64,000 nucleotides of DNA from Spiroplasma endosymbiont of Lasioglossum villosulum (GCF_964020195.1 NZ_OZ026539.1:350299-414298), one strand, 5' to 3'; shown: positions 9,304-20,380, counted from the stretch's first letter. Numbers and translations: made by a program. The notes: generated by a model from the sequence alone, not told the origin.

Positions 9304-9536
9304 TAATTTTTATAGAAAGGAGTTTTGTCACTTTCTTGTTTTGCGTTAGCAATTTGTTCTAGTAGTTCTTTAACATTATTTTCTTTATCAATTCTTGTTC
9401 TTTCATTTAAAAATAAGACTAATGCAGTAATTAGTAATGTAATAAATATTATTCAAAAAAATAATAAAACAAAATATTGCCCTCCCAAAAAATTATGCGG
9501 TCGTAATTTTTTAAATTGAATTTTTTGTACTTCCAA
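9303..9536 (-). CDS. Small single-TM protein
   Basis: A protein of 77 aa with a TTG start, chosen because GGGGGAGGG lies 7-8 bases before it. It has one strong TM helix (QYFVLLFFWIIFITLLITAL, about residues 20-40), then a short charged coiled segment (KENNVKELLEQIANAK). It is the first gene of the membrane-protein operon and overlaps the next start by one base. Function unknown. Confidence 0.72.
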
Positions 9537-9703
9537 AATTTATTCCCTCCCCCAAAAAAAATATTTTTTAAAATCGCTTACTTAAATTATAGCACTAATT
9601 AAAAATTCACTTATTAATTGGTAAAATTTACTAATTGTTAAATTAAATTTAAAAATTAATTATATAATTAATTTAAAATATTATTTATATTTAAGGAGAA
9701 AAC

Positions 9704-10147
9704 ATGAAAATTGAAATAGTTAATAATATTGAAATATTAGAACAAGCATTTTTGATTAGAAAAAAAGTTTTTGTTAATGAGCAAAAGGTTCCTTTTGAAG
9801 AAGAAATTGATCAATTTGAAGATGTATCGATTCACTTTTTAGTTTTTGATGATAATGATAAACCAATAGCTACTAGTAGAATGCGAAAAGTTGAAGATAT
9901 TGTAAAGATTGAAAGAATGTGTATATTGCAAGAATATCGTAGATTGGGTATTGGTAAAAAATTAATGGAATTTATGGAAAAAGTTGCAATTAAAAATCAA
10001 TTTAAAGTTATATCTCTTTATGCCCAAATTCAAGCACTAAATTTTTATAAAAATTTGGGTTATAAAGTTTGGTCTGAAATATTTTTGGACGCTGGTATTA
10101 AACATTGTAAAATGGAGAAAAAAATATATAATGAAGGTAAATTTTAA
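9704..10147 (+). CDS. GNAT-family N-acetyltransferase
   Basis: A protein of 147 aa. The acetyl-CoA-binding motif A is visible as LQEYRRLGIGKKLMEFME (about residues 83-100), with the supporting block VFVNEQKVPFEEEIDQFED near the N-terminus, which is typical of the ElaA/YjcF subgroup. The substrate is unknown. The start has AAGGAG seven bases upstream. It is divergently oriented from the membrane operon, with a shared promoter region at 9537-9703, and is followed by an ankyrin gene 53 bp later. Confidence 0.9.
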   Translation: MKIEIVNNIEILEQAFLIRKKVFVNEQKVPFEEEIDQFEDVSIHFLVFDDNDKPIATSRMRKVEDIVKIERMCILQEYRRLGIGKKLMEFMEKVAIKNQFKVISLYAQIQALNFYKNLGYKVWSEIFLDAGIKHCKMEKKIYNEGKF

Positions 10148-10200
10148 AGAATAATATTTTAAATACATTGTTTTTAAAAAAACAATGAAAGGAAAAGAAT

Positions 10201-11292
10201 ATGTTTGAGTGAGTTAGAGAAATATTTGGAATAAATATAAATATTAATAACAAAGAAGCAAAAATGATAGAAGCTATTAAAAATAAAAAGTTAGATGTAG
10301 TTAATAAAATATTAAAATATGATATTAATATTGATTATATTGATAGAACTGGTTATACGTCTTTAATGTGGGCCGCTGAAAAAGGTTATCTAGAAATAGT
10401 TAATGTTTTATTAGAACATAATGCTAATATTAATTACATATCTGTAAATGGTAATACTGCTTTAATCTTAGCTGCTAAAAAAAATTATACAAAAATAGTT
10501 AATCTGTTATTAGAACATAATGCTAATGTTAGTTGTGAGGATCAATTTGGTAATACTGCTTTAATTTTAAGTACTGAAAATGGAAATTTGGAAATAGTTA
10601 AAACTTTATTAACACTTAATGTTAATGTTAATCATGAAAATCGATATGGCGAAACTGCTTTGTTAGTGGCTGCTAAAAATGGATATACAGAAATAGTTAA
10701 TGATTTACTAGTAAATGGCGCTAATATTAATCATGTCTCTATAAATGGTAATACTGCTTTAATATTAGCAATTAAATCTAATTATTTAGAAATAGCTAAT
10801 GCCTTATTAACAAATTATCCTAATGTTAATAGAAAAAATATGTTTGGTTATACGCCTTTAATGTGAGCTGCTGAAAAAGGTCATTTAGAAGTAGTTAATA
10901 CTTTAATCAAAAATGGCGCTAATGTTAATCATGTAACTATTGATGGTTTGAGTGCTTTAATGTGAGCTGCTGAAAAAGGTCATTTAGAAGTAGTTAATAC
11001 TTTAATCAAAAATGGCGCTAATGTTAATCATGAAAATATAATTGAAGAAACCGCTTTAATTGTTGCTACTAAAAATGGATATTTGGATATAGTTAAAACT
11101 TTATTAGCACATAATGCTAATATTGATGATGTAGATGTAAATGGCAATACTGCTTTATTATTTGCAACCAAATATAATCATTGACAGATAAAAAAATATA
11201 TCAAAAAAATAAAAAATAGTTTTAAAAACTATTTTTTATTTAATATAACAGGAATAATTAAAGGGTTTCTTCTTTTCTTTTTAAATATATAA
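10201..11292 (+). CDS. Ankyrin-repeat protein (about ten repeats)
   Basis: A protein of 363 aa. After a short N-terminus (MFEWVREIFGINININ) come about ten 33-residue ankyrin units with the pattern GNTALILAAKxNxxEIVxxLLExxANVNH, running from about residue 22 to residue 335. Repeats 7 and 8 are almost identical over 75 bases. In bacteria such proteins are often host-targeted effectors; no signal peptide is seen. ATG 10201 follows AAAGGAAAAG. A different hairpin (CATTGTTTTT with AAAAACAATG) sits just before the ribosome binding site. The frame runs through the terminator hairpin at 11210 and into the convergent rnj gene before its TAA at 11290. Confidence 0.88.
11210..11238. terminator. Bidirectional terminator between ankyrin gene and rnj
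   Basis: AAAAAATAGTTTT pairs with AAAACTATTTTTT with a short loop. The A run on one side and T run on the other make it symmetric. It lies inside the 3' ends of both convergent reading frames: it overlaps the rnj stop and precedes the ankyrin stop by about 50 bases. Confidence 0.8.
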
Positions 11293-12941
11293 GGTGCTAA
11301 TGTTGATTTGATAGCATTTTTTATTGTGGCAAAAGTAGGTCTTTCGCTTTTTAATACTTCATTAATAGATTTTGTTAATAATGATATTGCTTCAGATACT
11401 AAAGGTGCTGCATCGCGAACATAGAAAGAACCGCGAGAAATAAACGTTGGTGGTGCTAATAATTTATTATTTTGTGAATCAATAGAAACAACAATTGCAA
11501 TTAAACCATCTTTAGAAAGAATTTGTCTATCACGGATTACTGCAGCAGTTGTTACTCCTGACATATCTTTACCACCATCAACATAAATAGGATCAGCAGC
11601 AATGCGTTTATCACTTAAAGAACATTTACCATTATCCATAATAATTGGATCACCGTTAGCACAAATAAATATATTTTCTTCAGGGATTCCAATTGATACA
11701 GCTGTTTCTTTATGAACTTTTAACATTCTATAATCACCATGCATTGGCATAAAGTATGATGGTTTAATTAAATTTAACATTAGTTTTTGTTCTTCTTGTG
11801 AAGCATGACCAGAAGTATGTAATCAATTTAATGGTGAATTTTCTTCAACAATCGCACTAAGTCGTGTTAGTTTATTAACTACTCTTTCAACGTCAGCACG
11901 GTTACCGGGAATTGCCGATGAAGAGAATATTACTGTATCACCGGGTATAATTTTTATTTGACGATGTTCGCGATTAGCAATTCTTGATAATGCTGCCATT
12001 GGTTCACCTTGGGAACCCGTACAAATAATAACAATTTGATTATTATCATATTTTTTAGCTTCTTCTGCTTTAATAAATGAACTATCGCGAACTTTTAAAT
12101 GTCCCATTTGACGAATAACATTAACTATTCTTTCTAAACTTCTTCCAACAACAATAACTTTTCTATTATGTTTTGTTGCAACTTCAATAATTTGTTGTAA
12201 ACGGTGTACATTAGAAGCAAAAGTAGAAATTAAAATTCTGCCCTTCGCTTTAGCAAATATTTCACTAATTCTTTTAACAACAAGCATTTCTGTCATTGTA
12301 TAACCGGGTACTTCAGCATTGGTTGAATCTGCTAAAAATAATGTTACTCCTTTTTGACCCATTTGTGCCATTTTATCAATGTCTGCTTTATGACCTAAAG
12401 GTGTTCAATCGAATTTATAATCACCTGTTGTTACAACAGTTCCATTTGAATTTTCTACACAAATTCCATATGCATCAGGAATTGAATGATTAACAGCAAA
12501 GAAACTAATAATAAATCTGTTAGTTTTAATTTTACTATTACCATCAACAATATTTATTTTTATTTTTGATTTTATCCCTTTGTCTTTAATTTTATGACGA
12601 ATTAAAGCTACTGCTAAATTAGGAGCGTAGATAGCCGGAATATCACTAATGTCTTTTAATAAGTATGGTATACCACCAATATGATCTTCATGACCATGAG
12701 TAATAAATATTCCTTTAATTTTATGTTTATTTTCTTTTAGATAGCTATAATCAGGAATTACTGCTTCAATTCCTGGCATAGAAGCATCAGCAAATTTTAC
12801 TCCAGCATCAATAATAATAATTTCATTATCTTGTTCAATTACATAAGTATTTTTTCCAACTTCTTCTAGCCCACCAAGCGCAAAGATTTTCGTGACGAAC
12901 TTTTTAACTGGTATAGTATTTTTTGTCGATGTATCACTCAT
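11229..12941 (-). CDS. rnj: Ribonuclease J
   Basis: A metallo-beta-lactamase/beta-CASP nuclease of 570 aa for mRNA decay and 5'-to-3' processing in the cytosol. The N-terminal domain has the metal motif THGHEDHIGG (about residues 80-89), GDYKFD, and NHSIPDAYG. The beta-CASP part includes STFASNVHRLQQII, TGSQGEPMAALSRIA and HTSGHASQEE. The C-terminal domain ends in a basic stretch, FKKKRRNPLIIPVILNKK. The start has AAGGAG. The full length is typical and the frame is intact. Confidence 0.97.
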
Positions 12942-13101
12942 ATTTTTTCTCCTTCATTCATTTTAAAATTATAAGAAAATAACATAAAACATAACATAAA
13001 AAAATGTAATGAATTTAATCATGTTTTTACTTATTACTTATTTGGTATATTATATTTAACTATAATAAAACAATTTAAAAACTTAAGTTTATCATTCTAC
13101 T

Positions 13102-13692
13102 TTATATCATAATCCATTTATCATCATTAAGTCAAGGATTATCCTTATTAATGTGATGATAAAAGAGTTTTCCTTCTAAATGGTCTTGCTCATGTTGAAA
13201 AACAATTGCTTCATAACCTCTAACAGTTAAAGTTACTTTCTTCTTTTTTAAATAGTCATAACCTGTAACATTGATTTTATAATTACGTGGAACTAAACCT
13301 TCATGAGGGTGATTAGTTACACTTAAACAACCTTCACCTTTTTTTAAATAAGCTATTTGTTCGCTTTTACCAATGATTTTTGGATTTATTAATGCATGTT
13401 CATAGTAAATAATCTTTTCATTTTTATCAGGAATTGGTAATAAAATATAATACATTTTTATATTTTCTCCAATTTGTGGTGCAGCAATACCAATAGCTTC
13501 GGTTAAAATGTTGTTAGCATTAAATTCTTTATCTTGTGATGCTTTTACTCAATCAATCATACGTTTCATAATATTTTCATCTTTAGGTGTTAAGGGTAAA
13601 ATAACATCAGCACAAGGTTTTAATAAACTAGGTTTTGTATCTTCAGTAATTCAAGATGCTGATGGTACTTCGTTTTGTAATTTGTTTAACAT
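13102..13692 (-). CDS. def: Peptide deformylase
   Basis: A protein of 196 aa that removes the formyl group from nascent proteins at the ribosome. All three metal-enzyme motifs are present: GIAAPQIG (motif 1, about residue 70), EGCLSV (motif 2, Cys ligand), and QHEQDHLEG (motif 3, two His and the catalytic Glu). AAAGGAT lies upstream of the ATG. It lies upstream of rnj on the same strand, separated by 160 bp, so it probably has its own promoter. Confidence 0.97.
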
Positions 13693-13793
13693 TGCAGATC
13701 CTTTCATCAGTTTGTAATAAATAATAAATTAAACTAATTTGCTTTTATCAAATTTAATGATAAAATTATTATAAACTAAATTTTGGAGAAAAC

Positions 13794-14351
13794 ATGAAAA
13801 TTATTGCTGGAAAATTAAAAGGAAAAAAAATAATTACTTTAGATGGTTTATCAACACGGCCAACATTAAATCGAATTAAAGAAAATATTTTTAATATTAT
13901 GTTAAATTATTGTAGTTTTGAAGATAAAATTGTTGTTGATTTATTTGCTGGAAGTGGTAATTTAATTCTTGAAAGTTTATCACGAGGGGCAAAATTTGCT
14001 TTTGCAAATGATATTAACAAAGCTGCTTGTAATATTATTAATCAAAATTGTTTTGCTTGTAATTTACAAGAACAAGTTAAATTAAGTAATTTGGATTATC
14101 AAGTTTTTAGTAAAACACTAGTACAACAGTGTGATATTGTTTTTATTGATCCACCGTTTGTAAATATTACTTGTCAACAGTGAATTATTGATTTCTTTTA
14201 TAAAAATAATTTACTTGCTAATAATGCTTTAATTGTTTTAGAAACAAATGTACCACTTGAAAATTTACAATTAAATTTCCATTTTAAAGTAGTATCTAAT
14301 AAAAAATACGGTAAAATATATATTAAAATAATTCAATTTTATGAAAAGTAG
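13794..14351 (+). CDS. rsmD: 16S rRNA (guanine966-N2)-methyltransferase RsmD
   Basis: A protein of 185 aa, a class I SAM methyltransferase. It shows the N-terminal family block MKIIAGKLKGKKI, RPTLNRIKENIFNIM, the SAM motif VVDLFAGSGNLILESLSRGA, and the catalytic VFIDPPF. It starts at ATG after TTGGAG. Gmk follows after 14 bp, so the two are co-transcribed. It is divergent from def. Confidence 0.95.
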
Positions 14352-14365
14352 AAAGTAGAATCTAA

Positions 14366-14944
14366 ATGGCACAAAAAAAAGGAAAATTAATTATTCTTTC
14401 TGGACCAAGTGGTGTTGGTAAGGGTGCAATTATTGCTAAATTATTTGCTGATAAATCATTAAATTTAGCATATTCAGTTTCGATGACAACAAGAAAACCA
14501 CGTAATAAAGAACAAGATGGCATTAATTATTTTTTTGTTGATGTATCAACTTTTTTAAATCATGTTAAAGGTAATGATTTTTTAGAATATACAAATTTTA
14601 TTGGTAATTACTATGGTACTAGTAAGAGTTATGTTTTAAATTTGCAAAATCAAGGTTATAATGTTATTTTAGAAATTGAGGTTGATGGTGCTAGTCAAGT
14701 TTTAAAAAATTATGAACATCGCAATGATATTATGAGTATTTTTATTATGCCTCCTTCTTATCAAGAATTAGAACAAAGAATTCGTATGCGTGCTAGTGAG
14801 TCAGAAGCAATTATTGAGAAAAGGTTAAATAAAGCAAAAGAAGAATTTAAAGTTCAACATGAATATGATTATATTGTTATTAATGATGACTTAGATATTG
14901 CTGTTAAAGAAATAACAGATATTATTAAAAATAATATTAATTAG
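14366..14944 (+). CDS. gmk: Guanylate kinase
   Basis: A protein of 192 aa that phosphorylates GMP to GDP. It has the P-loop LSGPSGVGKGAI (residues about 10-21), the GMP-binding SVSMTTRKPRNKEQDGINYFF, and the lid IRMRASESEAIIEKRL. Length is normal. The ribosome binding site (AAAGTAG) is weak, and it sits 14 bp after rsmD, consistent with coupling. Confidence 0.97.
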   Translation: MAQKKGKLIILSGPSGVGKGAIIAKLFADKSLNLAYSVSMTTRKPRNKEQDGINYFFVDVSTFLNHVKGNDFLEYTNFIGNYYGTSKSYVLNLQNQGYNVILEIEVDGASQVLKNYEHRNDIMSIFIMPPSYQELEQRIRMRASESEAIIEKRLNKAKEEFKVQHEYDYIVINDDLDIAVKEITDIIKNNIN

Positions 14945-15045
14945 TTTTTGATTTGATAGTTTAGAATTAAATATTAAAAACATTTAACGATGTTAATTTG
15001 TATAAAAATATAATATTATAAAAAACTATATTACAATAATTTTAT

Positions 15046-15097
15046 AAACTTAATATAAGTTTTTAAACCTATTATTTTAATTTTAAAGTAGTAGATT
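15046..15097 (+). promoter_or_regulatory. Accessory-gene leader L3
   Basis: The perfect dyad AAACTTAATATAAGTTT (15046-15062) is followed within four bases by a hairpin. Its arms are CTATTATTTTAA and TTAAAGTAGTAG (two G-U pairs preserve it), followed by TTTTTTA. The gene at 15129 starts about 30 bases later after AAAGGTG. A partial copy of the dyad (ATAAACTTATATAAG, 15706-15720) recurs downstream of the gene. Confidence 0.7.
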
Positions 15098-15128
15098 TTT
15101 TATTTAATTAGAAAAAGGTGAATAAAAT

Positions 15129-15674
15129 ATGGACGCTAAATCAATTGCAATCTTACTGAAAACACTAGTTAGGTTAGGGAAAGTAATATATGAAGGAATA
15201 GAATCAATCAAAACCAGTAAAACAAAAAATAAAGCAAAAGAAAAATTAAAAGATGAGACAGAAAATATTAAACTACAAGATATAAAAACATTAGAAACAA
15301 AAGTATTAACAGCATTAAAAGTATTACAAACATTAAAAGAAAAACTATGAGAAGATGAAATATTAAAAGAATTAGTAGAATCTTTAAAAAAATTAGAAGA
15401 ACAATTATCAAATGCATCAGAAAAATTAGAAAAATTAAAAACAGAATCCGCAACAGTAACAATCACAGATATATCAGTAGCATCAGTATGATTACAGGAA
15501 AAACTATCAAATTCACTAAAATTAATTGAAAAATTACAAAATAAATTATCTTCAAGAGAAAATAGTAAAGATAGTGATAACGATTTTTCAATAAAAGCAG
15601 AAGTAAATGAGAATTTACCAATATTATCGGTAGTAAATAAAAATAATGTTCATAAAACTGTACCAAATTTATAG
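15129..15674 (+). CDS. Coiled-coil hypothetical protein
   Basis: A protein of 181 aa. Residues about 30-120 are almost uninterrupted amphipathic helix rich in K, E and L (KLKDETENIK, LKKLEEQLSN, KLEKLKTES), a coiled coil by eye. A short hydrophobic N-terminal stretch (SIAILLKTLVRLGKVIYEGI) could be an amphipathic or weak membrane helix. The C-terminus is polar and ends NVHKTVPNL. No family recognised. It carries the same leader as the ankyrin and OTU genes, so it may belong to the same expression group. Confidence 0.8.
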
Positions 15675-15747
15675 TAAATAAAGATAATTAACAAATAATA
15701 ATTTTATAAACTTATATAAGGTAAAATCTAAAATTATTAGTAATATT

Positions 15748-15786
15748 AATACTCCTTTTAAAAATAAATTTAAAAGGAGTATTTTG
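15748..15786 (+). terminator. Terminator after the coiled-coil gene
   Basis: AATACTCCTTTTAAA pairs perfectly with TTTAAAAGGAGTATT across a six-base loop, followed by TTG. Because a dyad-like ATAAACTTATATAAG lies 28-42 bases upstream, this could instead be an orphan leader hairpin whose gene is lost. The short reading frame at 15794 has only 16 codons. Confidence 0.75.
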
Positions 15787-15887
15787 TAAATTATGATAAG
15801 TTGTTATACTAATAATATCAAAAATAATTTTTTTACTTTATAATTAAAGTAGTGGAATCAAAAAATAAAGGAATGGTGGTATTTAAT

Positions 15888-16562
15888 ATGAGTGTATTAC
15901 CGTTAAATATTATTTCGACTGTAATTTCAGCAGATATTGGAACAGTTATTGCTGAAATAGCGGTTTTATTTGGAATAACCATTTCTTTATTAATGACAAT
16001 TCTTATTTTAATAGTTATGAATACTTTTATTCGTGGTAAAAAAGTTTGATGAACAACAAGAAATAAATCTCATATGAAACTACTAGCAACTTCAGAAAAA
16101 AGAATGTTAGCAAGTGTTTTAGCAGAAGCAGTGATTAAATTAGCAGAAGAAAAAATTGGAGCACTAATTACTATTGAAAGGAATGTTTCATTAAATGAAT
16201 ATACTGATTTGGGAGTAAAAATTGATGGTGAAGTTACTTCACAACTATTACAGTCTATTTTTATTAAAGGTTCACCATTGCATGATGGTGCAGTTATTAT
16301 TCGTTTAGGTCGTATTGAATGTGCCTCTACTTATTTTCCACTAACTAATAAAAAAATATCTAGTCAATTTGGTTCACGTCATCGTGCTGCTATTGGAATA
16401 TCAGAGCAAACCGATGCAGTATCAGTTATTGTCAGTGAAACTAATGGTTCTGTTTCAATAGCTCGTAGTGGTAAGTTTTTACAAGTTGAAAACTTAAATA
16501 ATCTTGTTCGTACACTATATGATGAATTAGCTTCAACTAAAGAAATGGTTCAACAAGTATAA
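15888..16562 (+). CDS. cdaM: Diadenylate cyclase (single-TM CdaM type)
   Basis: It makes c-di-AMP from two ATP. About 224 aa: one N-terminal TM helix (AVLFGITISLLMTILILIVM), a basic linker, then the DAC domain. The domain has SPLHDGAVIIR (DGA motif), ECASTYFPLT, and FGSRHRAAIGISEQTDAVSVIVSE split over the RHR motif. It has one TM rather than the three of CdaA, as in mollicute CdaM. The start is uncertain: GTG 15852, ATG 15873 and ATG 15888 are in frame. 15888 was chosen for the GGTGG eight bases upstream. coaX follows after two bases. Confidence 0.93.
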
Positions 16563-16564
16563 TA

Positions 16565-17338
16565 ATGAAAAGTTTGTTATTAGTAGATATTGGTAATACA
16601 TTAATTAAGATTGCTATGATTAATGATAGTGAAATTATTGAACAATGAGCAGTAATAGAAACCAAAAGTAAAACTGCAATTGATCAATTGAAAAAAGCAT
16701 TTAAATTAAATAAACAATTACATTTTGAAGAAGCTGTTATTAGTTGTGTTGTTCCAAATTTTTTAATAATAATAGAAAAATTAATTGTTTTTACATATAA
16801 TTTAAAACCGTTAATTGTTGATTTTAATTTGCTAAGTTTTTTACCTTTAAAACTTAATTTAGAAAATCGCCAATTAGGTAGTGATTTGATAGCATTATCA
16901 TATGCTGCTTATACTAAGTATCACAATGCGATAGTTGTTAGTTTGGGAACTGCTACTACCTATAGTATTGTTGTTAATGATGTTTTGGTTGGCGTTATTA
17001 TTGGACCTGGATTTAGTACAAGTAAAGATGCATTGATTGATAATGCTGCTTTACTTGTCGATTTTGAAATGCAACATTATCAATCAATGTTAGGTAAAAA
17101 TACTAATCATGCTTTATCAATTGGTTATGGTTATGGTTTTAGTGCAATGATTAATAGTATTGTTGTTAGGATTCAAAATGAAACAAATATTAGTTTACCT
17201 GTAATTTTAACAGGAGGTAGTGTACCAATTTTAAAATCTTATTTTGATTTTTCTTATATTTATGAACCACAAATGTTATTTTTAGGTTTAGTTGATATTA
17301 TTAAATATTTTAGAAGTAATAATAAAATAAAAGATTAA
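16565..17338 (+). CDS. coaX: Type III pantothenate kinase
   Basis: A protein of 257 aa; first step of CoA synthesis. The ASKHA-fold motif LLLVDIGNTLIKIAM is at the N-terminus, GTATTYSIV in the middle, and GVIIGPGFSTSKDAL and PVILTGGS near the end. In most family members an Asp precedes the GTA motif (DxGTAxT); here the sequence is VSLGTATT, with Ser at that place. The gap of two bases after cdaM indicates coupled translation. Confidence 0.88.
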
Positions 17339-17381
17339 TATCTTTTAATATATTTAAAATATAAGGAAAGGAGAAAAAACT

Positions 17382-19076
17382 ATGTTAATGTTAATAAAAA
17401 TTTATAAATTAACTAGTGCACAAATTATTATAATAACTATTATTAGTTTATTAATTTTTACTGTTATTGTTTTAACAAGTTTATTAGTAATTTTTAGTTC
17501 GTATAAAAATAAACAATTTATGGTTTATAAAAATTTGCAATATATTCAAAATATTAATATTAAAGAAAGATTAAATCGTATTAATCAAATGGTACAAGCA
17601 AATGAACAATATAGTTCTATTTTAGGAATTTGAATTAGTCGTTATAATCTTTTTTTAAAAAAAGATTTAAATAAGGTTTTTAAAAATTATATTCAAATTT
17701 TAAAATTACAAAATAATAAAGAATTATGAAAAAGATATAAATTAATGTATAGAATGCATAATAAGAGTAATAATTTAAAAAATCAGTTGCAGTTATTAAC
17801 AATTGAAATAGATTATTTTATTAGTATTGATCAATTATTACGAGAATATCAATTATTTTTTAAACAAAATTTTAATTATTTACAAGATCAAATGATCAAG
17901 ATTAATTTACAAAACGATCTTAATCGAGAACAATTAGATGAAGTTATTAAGATAATTAATGATATGTTTAAAGAATTAGAAACAAATATTAATGCTATTA
18001 ATGTTAGTCAAATTATTACTATTTTAAGTGAGATTGCGATTGCTGTTGTAACATTGGCAGAAATTTTAGATAATTTACCAACACTTCGTTATATTATAAC
18101 ATATGAAATTAAACAGAAAATGGCTGCCTTAAAAAATAAATATCAAATGATAAAAATAAATAATACTTTACTTTTACAATATGAACAATTAGTAGCAAAC
18201 GTTGATGAAAAGTTAAGTTTTATTAATAAACAAATTAATAATTTACAATACAAAAAAGTTAAGGTTAACACTCAAGAAATATTAAAATTAATTGCCACTT
18301 TTAGTAATAAAATTGATAAAGAACAAATATTTTATAATATTTTTAAACAAAATTATGAAAAATTTTTAGTTATGAGTTTTAATTTTAATGAAATATTTGA
18401 AGCTATTAAAAATGAAATTGCTCTTTCAAATAAAATTAATTCTAAAATGATAGAAAATAGCAAAATAACTAACTTAGAAACTATTATTAATAAACAACTT
18501 GCTACTGTTAATCATTTTGATAATTTATTAATCATAGAACATCAAAAATCAATAAAAAATACTAGTTATCAAACATTAGTGATGTTATTAGCGGCGTTAT
18601 TTGAAAATAGTATTGTTGTTTTTAATAGTTTAAAAGAGTATAATAAATTGTTGAATGAACAAAATAAAGCAAAAATTAAATTTAAAACTTATGTTGATAA
18701 AATCAATTCAATGATGTTACAAATTGATAATATTTTAAATAATATTAATTTTTATTATTTAAATGAAATTTATAAAGAAAAGTTTAGTGATTTACAATAT
18801 TTAATAAATGATACTATTTTAAATTTTAAAAATGGAAATTATGATAATTCTTCTTTTAGTAAATTTAATGATTTACAAAATAAAATTTTTCATCTTTATA
18901 CTGAATTAAAAATGGAAATTACTATTCATAAATTATCACATTTAACTCTTGTTTATGCTAATCGTCATCGTTCAATTAATCAGCAACTTAATAGTAAATT
19001 TAATGAAATTGAAAATAATATCACTAATAATCATAATCAAAAAGCATTAACATTATTATTGGAATTAATGGAATAA
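17382..19076 (+). CDS. ezrA: EzrA-like septation-ring regulator
   Basis: A protein of 564 aa, equal to classical EzrA. One N-terminal TM helix (residues about 15-38, IIIITIISLLIFTVIVLTSL) is followed by five hundred residues of helical, Asn/Lys-rich sequence typical of spectrin-like coiled coils. Start with AAAGGAG. Sequence identity to EzrA is low by eye, but topology, length and the position directly before thiI (as in Bacillus, where ezrA lies near iscS-thiI) support it. In a wall-less helical cell it would act on FtsZ rings. It could also be an unrelated TM coiled-coil protein. Confidence 0.75.
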
Positions 19077-19099
19077 ATTTTAAAAAAGAGGAAAATTAA

Positions 19100-20275
19100 A
19101 TGGTACCAATTATTATTATTATTCGTTATGGTGAATTAACAACTAAAAGTAAAAATCGGATTGATTTTATTAAACAATTAAAAATAAATATTAAGTATGC
19201 TCTTAGTGATTATAAACAAATAAATATTATTCATTTTCATGATCGGATGGAACTAACCAATTTATCTCTTGATGTAATGAATGATGTTATTAATATTTTG
19301 GTGATAATATTTGGTATTAGTTCATTATCACCTGCTTTTAGAATTGCTAAAAATATGGAAATATTATCAGAAAAAGTAATATCATTAATTTTAAGTCAAG
19401 ATCTAACAAATTTTAAAACATTTAAACTTTTTGTTAGTCGTAGTGATAAGAGTTTTTCATTAAATTCAGAACAAATAGTTAAAATTATAGCTTCTATAAT
19501 TTTAAAGAAAACAGATTTAAAAGTTAATGTTACTAATCCTGATTTAAAAATAAATATCAAAGTTAATAACGATGATATTTATTTATTTGCAAATAAAATT
19601 ATTGGTGCTGGTGGATTTCCAGTAGGTAGTTCAGGGAAAGTGTTATTATTATTGAGCGGTGGTATTGATTCCCCTGTAGCAGCATATAAATTAATGAAAC
19701 GAGGATTACAAGTTCAATATTTACATTTTGCTACTCCACCTTTTACTTTACCAACAGCATTAAAAAAAGTAGAAACTTTAGTTCAAATTTTAGCACCTTA
19801 TAATGCTGGTAGTAAAAATTTATATATTTGCAATTTTACTAACTTGCAAAATGAATTAAGTCATATTAAGAAAGAAAGTTATCGTATTACTTTAATGCGT
19901 AGAATGTTTATTAGAATTGCTAGTTTATTTGCAGAAAAATATAAAATTCAAGCATTAGCAACTGGTGAAGCAATTGGTCAGGTTGCTTCACAAACATTAG
20001 CAAGTATTAATGTTATTAATATTGTTAGCAATTTACCAATTTTGCGTAGTTTAATTGCCGAAGATAAAGTTGATATTATTAATCTTGCTAAAAAAATTGG
20101 TACTTATGAAACATCAATTTTACCATTCGCTGATTGTTGTTCATTATTTGTTCCCAAAAACCCTGTTACACAACCAAAGATTAAAGAATGTGAACTTTTA
20201 GAAAATGATTTAAAGCAAATAATTGATTGAGAACAAATTTTAATAAATAGTTTTAAAGATATTGAAAAAATATAA
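19100..20275 (+). CDS. thiI: tRNA 4-thiouridine synthetase ThiI
   Basis: A protein of 391 aa. An N-terminal ferredoxin-like/THUMP region (IIRYGELTTKSKNRIDFI) is followed by the PP-loop LLLLSGGIDSPVAAYKLMKRG (about residues 184-204), ALATGEAIGQVASQTL, and the C-terminal ADCCSLFVPKNPVTQP. There is no rhodanese domain, as in most Firmicute ThiI. It starts 23 bp after ezrA with AAAGAGG, and ends at the terminator at 20334. Confidence 0.96.
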
Positions 20276-20333
20276 ATAAAATTATTAATAATTTAATAGT
20301 TTTAATAAATTGCAGTTTATTTACTTTAAATAT

Positions 20334-20363
20334 AAAAAAAGAGTGAAGTTTCACTCTTTTTGT
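20334..20363. terminator. Terminator of the cdaM-thiI operon
   Basis: AAAAAGAGTGAA pairs with TTCACTCTTTTT with a loop of two bases and a T run. It also faces the end of the convergent ankyrin gene at 20381, so it can act for both. Confidence 0.9.
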
Positions 20364-20380
20364 TATTTTTTAATAGTAAA

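Noticed and set aside
9325..9519. Plus-strand reading frame with AGAAAGGAG upstream
   Set aside because: The minus strand here encodes a convincing single-TM protein coupled by TAATG to the next gene; the plus-strand product is a Ser/Leu-rich mirror of it.
10163..10185. Hairpin before the ten-repeat ankyrin gene as another member of the leader family
   Set aside because: It lies in the right place, but lacks the CTTTAATTTTAAAGTAA core and the dyad, so it was not counted.
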